Source: Monosporascus cannonballus
Taxonomy: Eukaryota > Ascomycota > Sordariomycetes > Xylariales
Direction: 5' to 3'
DNA: 64,000 nt
Assembly: GCA_004154925.1 (NCBI GenBank)
Contig: QJNS01000127.1
Span: forward strand, 161,530 to 225,529
Shown here in pieces: positions 1-11,704 of the stretch. How positions within the stretch are numbered: position 1 is the first letter of the stretch; each line of letters begins with the position of its first letter. The position numbers and the translations under genes are program-made. The notes beneath the pieces were generated by a model. That model was not told the origin of the DNA and made no database searches. It was given only the letters and a program-made list of their open reading frames with translations.

Positions 1-2701
1 GGGTGTAAGACGACTTGAGGTGGTAGACGTGCTCCAGCCCCTCAAAACTGAAAGATACCGTAGGTGAAATGAGGACCGCCAGTAACGGCTTCAGATACGC
101 GCAAGGCTGTTTATTAATAAAAATTGAACTTCACAGCGCCGAATGTATTATCTAGGCTCTAAAACCCCTGGATTCATCAGTCATGCTCTTTTGTCTAACA
201 TTATGTCCTGAAATAGGAGCGAAGTCTGAGTGTCATGGCCCATACGAGTCATCAATAAATGGGGGTTCCAAAAGGGGTGCCGGAAAATTAAAATATTGCA
301 TGTTAAGGTTTCTCTAAAAGGAGGCGGCGGTGAGGTGAAAATAGAATCAATGCGTATAAACAAGGCCAAGACACGAGATCAACGGCAAAACACACAAGTC
401 TACACACGCGCTCAACCATGTCTAGCTTCGACTAGCTATCAAGTGAATCTTTATGTATGCTCAGGCCGAACCGCTCGGTAATTATCAACGGGGCGTAAAG
501 GATTCTAATATCGTTTATGTTACATGCTCGGGCACCTTGAAGATCATGTCAAGCGAGATGTTGGAGCCCCGAGGGAGCATCTCTTACTATGAAGCAAGCC
601 TCTGACGTTGGCAATAGTGTAGCTGTCAAATAAATGACTGCCTGAACTATCAGTTTCCTACTAAGATCCTATCAATTGTCTGGAAGTCCTCGTAGGTGCA
701 ATGCAACAGCAGGCTGGCACACCTAGTCTATTCGATCTCCAGTGTTCTGCCTCTTCGAGGAAGTTGATATCCCAACACGAAGTACTCCGCTCTTGGATCG
801 TGCGCTACCGCCGTAACAAGTCCTCTCTAAGCCTTGCACGTATCTCACTGGCCCTAAGGTGTTCTTGAAATCTGGGGTTAGAGTATATCCAAGGCGGACA
901 TTCCTGTAGTAGGGAGTGAATTCTGAGGTCACCCTGTCGTTCTTCTGGCCTCTGGCTAGAAGACGTTGACGTCCATCAAAGGTCAACAACTTTATTAGAG
1001 GCTAAGTTAGTAAGTTGTGCCTTCGTCTCTAATTTTGAGTCGTGCCTTCCTTTGTGTTTGGAACCCCTATGCACCTTCCCATTTCGCTGCATCCCCAAAT
1101 GACACCAAGTAGTTTCCACTACACGACATTCAAGTCGCACTACAGAAATGCCCTTACCTCTACTTTATATCTTAATATATCACTGCGTTATGTTCCTTAA
1201 TGCTGTTTCGGCATTTTGGAACCTCCCTACGGCATTAAGATATTCGCATACCTTTGTGTCTATCTCCCCCCAAGTCTTATCCTTATTCACATCTCCCCTT
1301 TATGCGTCAACCTCCTCTTATCGTGAGTTTTTCTGTTGTTGAATTTATCAATGCCAACTTCATCATCGATCTTTCTGTTAACTCCTGCCTTCGCCGACTC
1401 CTTCACTAACCAGACCACATACGTCTGCCTCCCTCCGCCGCTGCTTTCCAGCCAAACTATCTTACTTCTACCACTGACCACTTCCGTTCTCAATTTAATC
1501 CATCCTTTACCTTGTCTATATCGCTGACCACAGCTACGTATCCTCCACTCCATCTGACATATTAGCGAGTCTGCCTGCATCATCAACTCCCTTACTAATT
1601 GGGGTACATACTAGGTATGCCTCCTTCCATTGCCTATTTCCTAATTAATGACTTCTACCATGCACTTTTTCACTGTCGGCTTCATCTACCCTCCGCTCCA
1701 GCCAACATATATTGTCGAGTCTGCCAACATTATTAGCCCCATCTACTCCCCTGCCCCCCATCTACCTCATCAGTTCCGATTAACTTTATACATAGTCGAC
1801 TATCCATATTGTTGACTCTATCTACATCGTCCACTGGGAATATCCAACCCCATTGCCGGCTTTGTCCATTTACATCACCCACCCTCTCTACATCACCGGC
1901 TCCTTCCATGCTTTAGGTACCCGACTACTTCCTTCCATCGTCGACCCGTATCTCTTTCTATTGCCGGCTTCTTCACGTACTCTCTTCCCCCATCACCAAC
2001 TTCATATTTATTCCGCCGACCCCCCGCCTGGCCCATAATACCATCACCCTTGCGTACCCAGTTTTTCACTTACTCGGCAATAAAGTAGGTTTCCCTGATA
2101 TCATTGAATCTACAGCCCACAAAGGGGATGAGGAAAGAACACTGGATACGTGATTTTGTTACACGTTAATTGACCAACGAACCTTTATCCTGCTCCCACG
2201 TTGACTAGTGAGGCAATCCTTTTTCTCCTCTACCCAGTTGTCCCGCATCCCCATCCACTGAAAATTTCCATTAGAAACTTGTTGACTTCTGTACTAATCC
2301 ACCATTTTTGCTGTTTCTAGAGAGGCCCAGTGTCATCCATTCAGCCCGTTCTACGGAAACAAACCCATAGAGCCCCAAGCGCTCTGCATGTTGATGTGTG
2401 GGTATTTTACACTGAACCCCACATGTAAGCACAACCTTCCTTGTTATCTTCGCCCCTATTCCTCTCAACGAAGCCCATGCGCTTATGGCCCCTTCCTTTC
2501 CTTCCGTCGACATAACCCTGCGGGGTATTCAATGAACAACTGCTTGTATCCATCTGTTTCTCTTTTCTGACCCACTTTCCCAGGCCTAAGTATCATCCAG
2601 ATGTTGCTGGCAATGATATAATAGAGCCATCCGGGGAGTAACACTGCCCACACGGCTCCTTGCAACCCTCCAAACGATACTAACTGTTCTTCCTAGACAC
2701 A
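1..2701. other. Intergenic spacer with pyrimidine-rich tract, upstream of the GNAT gene
   Basis: I recognise no gene here. Reading frames are short and unlike known proteins. From about 1030 to 2060 the plus strand is strongly C+T rich and holds a degenerate repeated motif, annotated separately. The last 600 bases (about 2100-2701) are more mixed and must contain the promoter and leader of the acetyltransferase gene that starts at 2702. A TATA-like stretch (gatataatag) lies near 2614-2623. Confidence 0.6.
1260..2060 (+). repeat. Degenerate pyrimidine-rich minisatellite-like region
   Basis: A loose motif of about 20-30 bases, roughly 'cat-c-GcCGgCT-c-tctac' with variants, recurs along this stretch. 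Examples start near 1385 (tcgccgactccttc), 1672 (tgtcggcttcatctac), 1713 (tgtcgagtctgcc), 1793 (tagtcgactatcc), 1854 (tgccggctttgtcc), 1882 (tcaccggctccttcc), 1937 (tcgtcgacccgtatc) and 1960 (tgccggcttcttc). Copies are diverged and unevenly spaced, so this is either an old decayed minisatellite or a low-complexity polypyrimidine tract. No protein is apparent. Confidence 0.5.
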
Positions 2702-4887
2702 ATGAAGCGCCAGAAGTGGGTTGACACTCCTGAGACCTGGAAGGAGCCGGAGAAGGTGCTCCAATCTCAAGATGATGCGGCCAGCACTTTGCCCAAGATT
2801 CCTACCTCGGATGAGGTTCGGAACAGAGAAATGAGTACAGGCCCGAATATTCAGGCTAAGGACGAGTTGGGAGTGTTCCCTACGGCCGAAAGCTCGCTCA
2901 TCTACGATGGCCCTTCCGAATCTCAGCAATGGTCTATTCAGTCGAGTTCTGGCAATGGCCAACTTACCAAAACAGAGGAGGCATGCGATCCTCATCTCAA
3001 AGCAATGAACGAGCCGGAATCGCTCCGCAATGAGGTTCGTTCGGAGTCCAAGAAGGACCATACAAGCCAAACCAAATTCACCCCAGATGGCATTCAACGC
3101 AAGCCAGGTGGTCTCCAGAATAGTCGGTGGGCTAAGGAAGTTGCAAAGGGAGCACAAAGCCCCTATCTTACTCCGGTTAAGACTACTAAGCATCCTCAGA
3201 CAACAGCAGTATCTGTTATCCCGCTCAATAAGCGCAACAATGCTTCACGTCCGTACATGCCATCGCCTATACGAAGTCAACCAGGTAGTACAAGCCAAGA
3301 GGTTATTGATACGGCCTCGATGGCCAGGGTGCAGGCGGAAGTCGCCGGAGCAGCTCAGGAGAATAGAGAAGCCGAACAGAGAGTCAGACTGAAGAGAGTT
3401 GAGGAAGAGGCCGAACCAAAGCAACCTGATCCTGGTCAATATCCAAGTCTGCCCGGGGCACTGAGTCCAGGGCACGAGGCCAATCAACCGACCGCTTCCG
3501 AGCACCCCCTCGAAAATGATTCCACCCCGCTGCCCCTGACAGCTAAGGCGCTGCTCACAAAATTTGGATCCTGCCCGAAGGAGAGATCCGAAAGCGGTGA
3601 TCCTCTGAGTCATGTCAGTGCCACTGGGGTCGAGACGCCCAGTAAACTAGCCCAAGGGGCTCCGCATGATATTGGTGGAGAGACACCCGTAGAGCTCTGG
3701 ACGGACCAGGACTGGAATGAGACAAGAAGACCCAAGCCGAAGAAGCCTTGGGAAGAGGACAGTATCCACAGCGACATGGACTTTATCGTTTCAGGTTCAC
3801 TCAAAAGATTCGTAGAGTGGTGGGTCAATGCAATTCCCGAGATCAAAGCAGACTTCCTTGATCGGGACGTCCCTGGCCATCAACACTGTGACGTCGACAC
3901 GAACACAGGTACCCTCATTGAGCCCGTCGAGTATCCGGACACCTTCAGGCGTAAGCGTAAGGTTCCTCTTTGATGGATGTGTAGTCACTGACTTAAACCG
4001 ATTCCACAGCGCCGGGTGGTCTGAGGAGCCAATTCGATCGAACTCCTCAGGAGTACATCAACTCGGTACTCCGCGAACTCCAAGTAAGGGCGGACAGACT
4101 CGCTCAGAAGAAATCGAAACGTGAGACTGCTGCAATAAAGGCGGCACGGCAGCGAGTGGTAGAGGAGGATGTCAATCCCGACACAGTCCAGGTGGATTGT
4201 CATCTCCGCCCTGCAACCGAGAAGGACATGGAGGGAGTTGCAGCCATCTATAACCGGGAAGTCAACAACTCATACAAGGTTGTCGATACGCAGCCTGTTA
4301 CAGTTGCGAAATTCCATGAGTTGCTCAGGAGTTGCAAAGCTCACAGCCAACCCTTCGTCGTCGCAGTTGCGGATTGGCACTATGCCGACATGGAGAACTG
4401 TGAAAATAGTATCATCGGCTTCTGTCTCGTAGACGCCCTTGAGCGAGGGATATCGGGTTCTTACAATACCAGCACCAAACCTTGTGGCAAAATCATCGTG
4501 GTGGTTCATCCGGATTGGCGCCAAAAGAAGCTTGGGACCGCACTGATCGACGTTATCATGGCGAGCTGCTCGACCAGATACACCAGCCGGGAAGGATATC
4601 AGTGGGTGGGTACTCCAGACGACGAAGTCCATGTACGGCCACCATACAACAAACGCCGGTGGCACATGCTTCAGGTAGAAGTCCTGGTTAAGTCTGAGAA
4701 GAGCAAAGAAGATGTGCAGCGACGAGAAGAATACAAGTGGATTCTCGAATTTCTCGAGACGAAGTTCGCTCTCCTGCTCACTAGGCACGACGAGAAACTC
4801 TATTACCACCCCAGCCAAGCCTTGGGTCTCAACCACTGGCTGGACCGACTTACATTCGAGCACCGGTGCCGCGATTGGAATGAGTAA
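2702..4887 (+). CDS. GNAT-family N-acetyltransferase with long disordered N-terminus (2 exons)
   Basis: Predicted acyl-CoA-dependent N-acyltransferase; the substrate is unknown. Exon 1 is 2702-3950 and exon 2 is 4010-4887, joined by a 59 nt intron (donor gtaagc, branch ctgac, acceptor cacag) that restores one frame of 708 residues. The first half (about residues 1-415) is hydrophilic, low in complexity and probably disordered. The GNAT domain fills the last 240 residues, beginning at 'CHLRPATEKDMEGVAAIYN'. It contains the acetyl-CoA loop region 'VVHPDWRQKKLGTALID', matching the V-x-P-x(2)-R/Q-x(3)-G-x-A/G pattern. The ATG at 2702 is the first in frame and sits in an acceptable context (cacaATGAAG). 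A second donor (gtaagg) six bases downstream at 3957 also keeps the frame. Exons, frame and GNAT fold are well supported; substrate and partner are not. Confidence 0.87.
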
Positions 4888-6341
4888 AGCAAACCTCTAG
4901 TTGCCTTTGCTTGCAACCACGAGTCGGTGCTGGGACATTGCGTCCCATTGGGAAATTAGTCTCAGATTCCCCGGTATTCATAGTACTCATTTCGGTGTAG
5001 TGAGATGTTCTACTTGCCAGACACCTACCATTACGATGCCCGCATCATATTCCTTCGACAAAGCATTTCTGCAAACAAAGTTCTATATCTACTTAAAACT
5101 GTTCGGCTCGACTAAGAGACCAAACCCCCTAATCCCACAACCCCCAATTCCAACAATGAAAGTACCCACATACATCGCTACTAGCTGGTTCGTTGACTTT
5201 ACACAAAACTATATTCCCCCCCCCCGAGACTGGACGGCATCTTCCCCGTGGGGACAGTAATCTCCTGTGAGATGTATGGTCCAACTATGCATATTCACGG
5301 GGGGAGATTTTCTGTAATTCTTCGATAATTCTTCTATCACGTCGTCAAAGGGTCTGGAACAAGAACGTTGGTTTTAGTTGACTGGTTGGTCGGATGGTTC
5401 TCTGCCCATAGCTATGTATGTGGCCTTAGGCATGGTTTCATCTAGACATGAGCAAGGACGGTCCACTTATGCAACTTTAGATGGACATTTGCTAGGGAAA
5501 CCAAAAACAGACGAGAATCACGGAGAGAGATTGGACTACCTAATAATATCAATTTTTACTAACGAGGCGTAGTAGCACTCGGTGGCCAATATCCTGACAA
5601 GAGTGATGGGGCGGGCCTGTACCCCATGAACATATATCACCGTGAGATAACTATACTTATTATGTCAATAAAAGATGGTAGGCACCAAGGATAGATATCA
5701 AGCCAGTAAACTGCCATGAACGGCCAAGATGGCACGTTCTGCTGTGGCAGACACGTAAAGGGCTCGCCTTAATATATATATAGTAGTATCTCCGCGATGA
5801 GACATTAGTCAGACTGTATGATCCACAGGGAATGCCGTCCCCCGCAAGAAGGAGGGAGCTCTAAAGGTATGAGCAAGTAAAAGCCCACCGCCGAGGCACA
5901 AATATTCTGCCAAGATAGCGCCACCGATAGCGAGAGGTCCGTTACACAAGTCCGCAGACAAAATCCAGACCGCGTCCTCGGCCTGCCTTCCCAAAGACGC
6001 GACGTGATGGAAGAAAAGGCACCGGTGTAACCAGACCGAGATGAGAGATGCAGCATCTCGATGATGAGAGAAAACAGACGCGAGTACCCGGCCCCCATGC
6101 TTCCCTCTCCACAAAAACAGAAACATGTCAAGCCGCCAACGCCAACGCCCTCCCTGAACCAACCGTTTAACCATGTATATGAACGCCCATAAAATGAGAG
6201 AGAAAGCCTATCCTGGTAGGTCAGAAAGAAAAATGGGGAAAACACCAATCTAGATACGGGACCCAAATGCCCAGTTCCCTTATGCAGGTGACAGTGCCGC
6301 TTCCAGTTTCAGACGCCGACAAAAGCCGCCGTTTTTGATCC
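4888..6341. other. Convergent spacer between the GNAT gene and the F-box gene
   Basis: This holds the 3' regions of two converging genes: GNAT on plus and F-box on minus. A 10-C run lies at 5216-5225, and an AT stretch (taatatatatatag) lies near 5770. Minus-strand open frames at 5805-6266 sit in the probable 3' UTR of the F-box gene, start without ATG, and resemble nothing I know. No gene is called. Confidence 0.6.
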
Positions 6342-8381
6342 TCACATGACGGAACAAGAGGCGGCCATGGTCCTCGCCCTCCGGCGTCCGGCGGCAGCGA
6401 CACCGCCCTCCTCCTCGTTGGCGTGCAGCATCTGCGCCTCGCGGGCGCGGCGGCGGCGGCGACGGATGCCGGCGCCCACCGCGCCGGCCTCCTCGACGGC
6501 CTGCATGTAGTGGGCCCACTTCCGCTCCAGCCTCGCGGCGGCGGCGAAGTCACCCCGCAGCACGCGCTGCGTGTGCTGCTCCACCGTCTGCTGCCAGCCG
6601 TAGAAGCACTTGAGGCCGATGACCTCGGTCGGGTAGGTCGGCTGCTTGTTCCCCGACGGCTGCCGGACCCTGGCGTTCCAGGACAAGATCTCGCGGACGC
6701 CGGTCCAAGTCACCATGGAACAGTCATACACTACCATGCGCAGGCCGATGCGGGGCCGGGAACCGCGGGCCGACGTTCGAGCCGCCCGGGATCTCACCAT
6801 GGCGGTCGCCTCCGCCAGTACTAGATCGCCGATCCGGGTATTGTCCATGTCGATGCTGTTCAAGCTAACGCACTTCTTTATGACGGGCAACATGCCGGCG
6901 TCACCAAGGTTCTCGCAATAACTGACTGAGAGGTGCTCAAGCCTTGGGGCGCAAGGAGCCTTGGCCAAATGTTCTGAAAGGATCTCGTTGGTAAGCTCTG
7001 AAAGGTCTTCCAGTTCCAGGTGAGTAAGGCGGGGAGTCGTGGCAAGGATCGGCTCGAGTGCCGAGTCGGTCAGCGCTCTACAACCGTTCAACTGCAGACC
7101 TTCGAGCTCGGGAACGAAATGACCCAGAGCTTCAACTCCGCGGCTCGTCAGCTGCGAGCAGCGGCTAAGATCCAGATGTCGCAGCTTCCTCGGGGGGACC
7201 ATCGGCCGGTTTGTCAGAATATCCACCTCGGGATCCCTGCCATGTATCATGGTCTTCAGAGCTTCGTCGTTGAGCTCCACGCAACCATTCAACACCAACC
7301 GTTCCAGATTATTCGTCTCGAAAATGGCTTGGGCCACATCGAGATTGTCGAAACCTCTGATCTCCCCGGCTCTCACGTCCCGGAGCTTAGGACAACCGCG
7401 TATTACCATTTTGATTCCCCGGGCATCCATATGCTTGCACCAGGACAAGTTAAGCATCTCCAGTTGAGGGCAGTGTCGCGAGATGATTTTGCAAGTGCTG
7501 TTGGTCACTGCCGATAGACTTGCGAGGTTCAAATTCACAAGCTTATCGTTACTCTGGATAAGACTGTGTAGAGTCGTCCGCTGGAGGTTCCGACATCCCT
7601 CCAGAGTAGCGTTTATTAAATTCTTACAGGACTTCGCGACAATTTCGGCGCGCTCATGATGCTCGATCTGCAAACAACCGCGCAGGTTGAGGTCCTTGAC
7701 GAAAGGACCAGCAGCAACTATGATCTTGGCCAAGGATTCTGCGGGTATGTCTTGGTAAAACTCGCTGGCATCGAATCGAGTCCATAATTGGCCGTCGAAA
7801 CAGAATTTGTAAAAATATTTGTTTACCCGCGAAACACGTACGAGTTCCTTCGGATGAAGGTACGAGAGGATTTGAATTCGGATCTCGTCAGGCATGTTGG
7901 CCCAGAAGTCATAGCGGGGCTTGCGGACAGTACCGGATCTAGATCTCGTAGCGGCGAGATCCTGGGGGAGGGAAACGGAGCCAGGGTTCAGGCATGTTGT
8001 GGAGGCATTGACAACTTTCCGCGTCGCCAGGCGTGTTTCGATCCCTTCAAATTCAGGAAACTCAACAGCCGGAGTGCCGGGAGCAGAAGAGAAATACCCC
8101 GGAGTCGAAGTACCAGGACCGTTTTGTCCCAAGGGAGATGTGGGCGCGAGACTGACACAAGATAGAGTGACTCGGTTACCATAGGGAGCAGTATTTGCCC
8201 GCGGGCGACCTATATGAGTCAATGACTGCGAGGAGGAGATCCGCTGAATACCCCGGAGGAGTCCCCGACGGCGCTTCTCTTTAGGGCGATCTCCAAGAGG
8301 CGAAGAAGCTGGGGCGTCAGCCATAGGGGTGAGAGGGGTTTCAGGGTCAAGCGACATGTCCGATTCAGATGACGAGGCCAT
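6342..8381 (-). CDS. F-box and leucine-rich-repeat protein with C-terminal CaaX motif
   Basis: Probable substrate-recognition subunit of an SCF (Skp1-cullin-F-box) ubiquitin ligase. It is a single exon of 679 residues with ATG at 8381. Residues 1-150 are Ser/Pro-rich with a basic patch (KEKRRRG near 35-40). The F-box lies at about 159-202 ('FWANMPDEIRIQILSYLHPKEL'). From about 215 to 560 there are at least ten leucine-rich repeats of the cysteine-containing type, with units such as 'LRHLDLSRCSQLTSRGVEAL' and 'LEGLQLNGCRALTDSALEPI', as in Grr1, Pof2 and FBXL2-like proteins. The tail is very basic and Ala/Arg-rich and ends in CSVM, a CaaX box whose final Met favours farnesylation. Mammalian FBXL2 also ends in a CaaX box, so membrane anchoring is plausible. 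F-box plus LRR is near certain; the target proteins are unknown. Confidence 0.93.
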   Translation of the reverse strand: MASSSESDMSLDPETPLTPMADAPASSPLGDRPKEKRRRGLLRGIQRISSSQSLTHIGRPRANTAPYGNRVTLSCVSLAPTSPLGQNGPGTSTPGYFSSAPGTPAVEFPEFEGIETRLATRKVVNASTTCLNPGSVSLPQDLAATRSRSGTVRKPRYDFWANMPDEIRIQILSYLHPKELVRVSRVNKYFYKFCFDGQLWTRFDASEFYQDIPAESLAKIIVAAGPFVKDLNLRGCLQIEHHERAEIVAKSCKNLINATLEGCRNLQRTTLHSLIQSNDKLVNLNLASLSAVTNSTCKIISRHCPQLEMLNLSWCKHMDARGIKMVIRGCPKLRDVRAGEIRGFDNLDVAQAIFETNNLERLVLNGCVELNDEALKTMIHGRDPEVDILTNRPMVPPRKLRHLDLSRCSQLTSRGVEALGHFVPELEGLQLNGCRALTDSALEPILATTPRLTHLELEDLSELTNEILSEHLAKAPCAPRLEHLSVSYCENLGDAGMLPVIKKCVSLNSIDMDNTRIGDLVLAEATAMVRSRAARTSARGSRPRIGLRMVVYDCSMVTWTGVREILSWNARVRQPSGNKQPTYPTEVIGLKCFYGWQQTVEQHTQRVLRGDFAAAARLERKWAHYMQAVEEAGAVGAGIRRRRRRAREAQMLHANEEEGGVAAAGRRRARTMAASCSVM

Positions 8382-11300
8382 GGCGAAGGCGACCGATGGT
8401 TACTGGTGTTATCGCGTCGTGTTTTAATCCAAAGATTCAACTATCGAACGCTGACCGTTGCGGCGTTGCATCTGTTGCTGGTTTCGGGCCAGTCGTGCTG
8501 ATAGGTAGGCCGGAGAAGTCTTCAGATAAACCAAAACGAGGATATGGCCAAGCCCATAGCTCGCCAGTTGTGTACACAACGATCTCCTCGGACAACCAAG
8601 TAGCCTTTCAATTGAACGTGGGTGTTGTTTAGAATGTCCGACGGCTCTCTATCCTCCTCTTTCTGTCTCTCGCGTAGCCCGGCGACTAGTGGCGAGGATA
8701 TTTAAGGCCAAAATAATACAGCGACTTTTGGGAGCTGACCCAAGAACGAAACGGGATTAATTCGAACGAAGCCCCATAGATTCCGTCGAATGTCTCGGGT
8801 TAAGTTAAGTCGATGACAGGGACTGGATTACAGCTCCCAGCTTGGAATCGACAATGACGAATGAAGGGTCAGTTATCCTGTTCATTTAGTTTCGAGTCAG
8901 TCTCTTATCCTCTCCAGTAAGTAGGCGCAACTAAAATTGAAGCAAGCTTCATGGAAGTGCGCTTCATACTTTACAGGATAGTCGCCACTTACAAGATACG
9001 AGCACGGGGAGTGAGATAAGAGGAAAGTGTGGAAAGCACACAAGGAGACAATTGATCACAAGGGAGCAAGCGCAGTTAACGAGTGGCAGGCCGAGGTCCA
9101 AAATTTAGATATTGTAGTATGGTAGACGGACGGATACGAAGTAGGTAGGTGAATATGCAGATAAGTTCATCCATTAAATCGCCTTCAACATAGACTTTTG
9201 AGGTGTTCAGGTGGAACCCGGTCATACCGATGGAACGAAGAACAGAAACTAACTTATACCAAGCCGGATGTGCAAGCTAAGTAAAAGCTTTGTCCGTCCT
9301 TACCTTCACTTGCTCGGATTGTATTGCATCCTCCTAATATTGTTGGTTGCGTGGTGTTAGTGCAGAGACCGGAAAACGCTTCTATCAGGAGAAATCCGGT
9401 GGGGAGGGGAGCGGGGAAGGGATCCGCTACCTCACAACTTATACCAAGTAAGAGCCTCGCCCCTAGGTGGGTCATTACTAAGGCATTTAGATAATGCAGT
9501 GGCTCGGGGCGCCTTGCTACGGTCATGCTGGTTGAAAATCCAGCCAGCGCCATTTCCAACCCTCGTTGCTGTTTAAGTCTTGCGGCTTTTCTACATCTCT
9601 TCGACGCCAAGTATGTCGATCTAACCAGCCAGCCTTTTATTTTCTGGTCCCTCTTTGGTTGGCGTATTCGAGCGTGTGTCTGTTATTGGGACCGCAAACT
9701 TTTTGCTTCCAGATGATCACGGATTCGTGGCACGCTACCCAACTCCTAGAATAGCATGTCTCACTGGCGCGACATGCGGGCTATCGTGGTAGGCGTGTAG
9801 CACATGCACATGTAGAGTCCCATCTCCGTTGGCGTATAACCCCCTCAAACATATTGTATATAACGCAGCAGAGAATGCATGACCATATTAAGGATGTATC
9901 TACAAGGCGATTCGTGCAACGAAGTTATAATAATTAACCATACTCTCTTCCTCTTTCTTGGGCACCGTGTTCTAGACCTATTGAATACCGGTTGGGGTTT
10001 TGGCAACTCACAAACGAATTTGGAATAAGTACATAGAGTGGGTAGCCGCCGCTCACGTCTCGGCCAACAGGCGCCTGTTGTAAGCCGCATGGGGTTCAGA
10101 GAATGGTCCCTTCGTACAGCTAGCTGCATGATAAGCAGCTAATAAATTGTACTAGTTCAGGGGGTTCAGCACGCTACCTTAATCGACAGCCTGTCAACAA
10201 AGTGCTTCTGGAACAGTGCTTTGGAAACGCCCCTTGCTTACAGTACGTATACCCTCTTGTGCGACTCTCGGGGCATCCCAACCGCGCAGTAACAGGACAT
10301 TTATCCGAGAAAAGCCTCATATCTTGCCTGCCAATTCATATCATACTAGGAAGGTATGGGTCTAGATAACCTCTACTTGCCGTCTTATGTGCTATCTGGT
10401 GTCGAAGATGACGGTGGAAAAACCTCAAAGGATTCCCCATTACCCCGCCAAACCATGAGACTTCGCTCAACGCACCGAGTAGTCTACGATCTAGCGCCTC
10501 CTACCTAGCGACAGCTTGGTTTAGGCTGGTTGTTCGTCTTTTTGCAAGGTCTCCCTATTCATTGGCCCTTATCATATAACAGAGCATCACTCACGAAGAA
10601 TGCTTTATCGGCATACTTAGTCATGAGGATCTAAATCCGTCTCCTTATAGGCTTTGCTTTTGCATATCTCAGATCATTATTTTGATCATATCCAAAGGTC
10701 GTATGACCGGGGGCGTCCACATGGGCAACCTCGCTGACCCACCCCACCCCACCTGGACAAGGCGAGAGATCTTCCCGAATCCTGGCAGTCTTTCGCAGGG
10801 TCTTGTCGACAAGGGGGCCACCCTCTTTCGCAAATGACTCGTGGACAATGCTTAGTCATTTTCACCGCTATCGGGGCGCGCAAATAGCCTTCCTCAGCCC
10901 GTAGGTTTACAACCAACACAGAAGGGACGGCGCGACTAGACTCCGAACACAACACTACTCACTAACTTACCTGATTTCTGGTGATGTGTCGAATAATGCA
11001 TATAAACACAGGTGATGTCCGAAATACCCCGAATATTCATTTGGCATTACTCGGTGAAGCGCCCTATCAACAAGAAATATCTACCTATGCCGACAAACGG
11101 TGTGTTTAGCTCAAAAAATCTCCAAGCCCTCTCATGGGGTGCCATAGGCCCATGTGTTAAGCTACGAGATTTCGCGAAGCAATTAGCGATGTTGAAAAAC
11201 TATGGAAACGGAGTCCGGTGGGAATAAGTCGAACCTTAAAAGCACGTGATCAGGGGACAGGCGGGGCCCAGGTGACCATTGTAAAATATTACACGTTTTT

Positions 11301-11704
11301 GGGGGTGTTCCGTTCTCCTCTTCTGACGGGTCCGGCGAATAAGGAGCGAGGCTATCTCTGCACCACGCCTACCTCAATACTATTGTGCTCAAATGTCCCT
11401 CGTGCTGATTATAGCCCGAGAGGTATAGGCCCTGAGAACCGACCCTCCCGTGCCGAGCCCGGAGCGGAAGAGGAGTTAGCTTCAATCCCATCGTGACATC
11501 AATGACCCCTCTGTAACAACCCCACGTAGCAGAAGCGCTGAGGAGCATGTGAACAACACCAACCGTCAATTTCTCACTCTTCACCAACCAGTACTGGAAT
11601 CAGAGAAACCTGGATAGCGTAAATACCACTGATAACTGAAAAAGTAGCATTCATCCCGAAGGAAACCCGCATTGCTCTAGTCTTGTAAAGATCGTCTGCC
11701 GAAC
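8382..11704. other. Gene-poor spacer between the F-box and SDR genes
   Basis: This 3.3 kb contains the divergent upstream regions of the F-box gene (minus) and the dehydrogenase (plus). The first 300 bases look like an ordinary fungal promoter and leader. Beyond that I see only short, unrecognisable frames, and no transposase, reverse transcriptase or tRNA. The track at about 9120-9155 has 'gtaggtaggtg', one of several tacctaggtacc-like words scattered through the window's spacers. Confidence 0.55.

Noticed and set aside
5805..6266. 153-codon minus-strand frame downstream of the F-box gene
   Set aside because: No ATG start, low-complexity Phe/Ser/Gly content and no domain; it lies in the probable 3' UTR.
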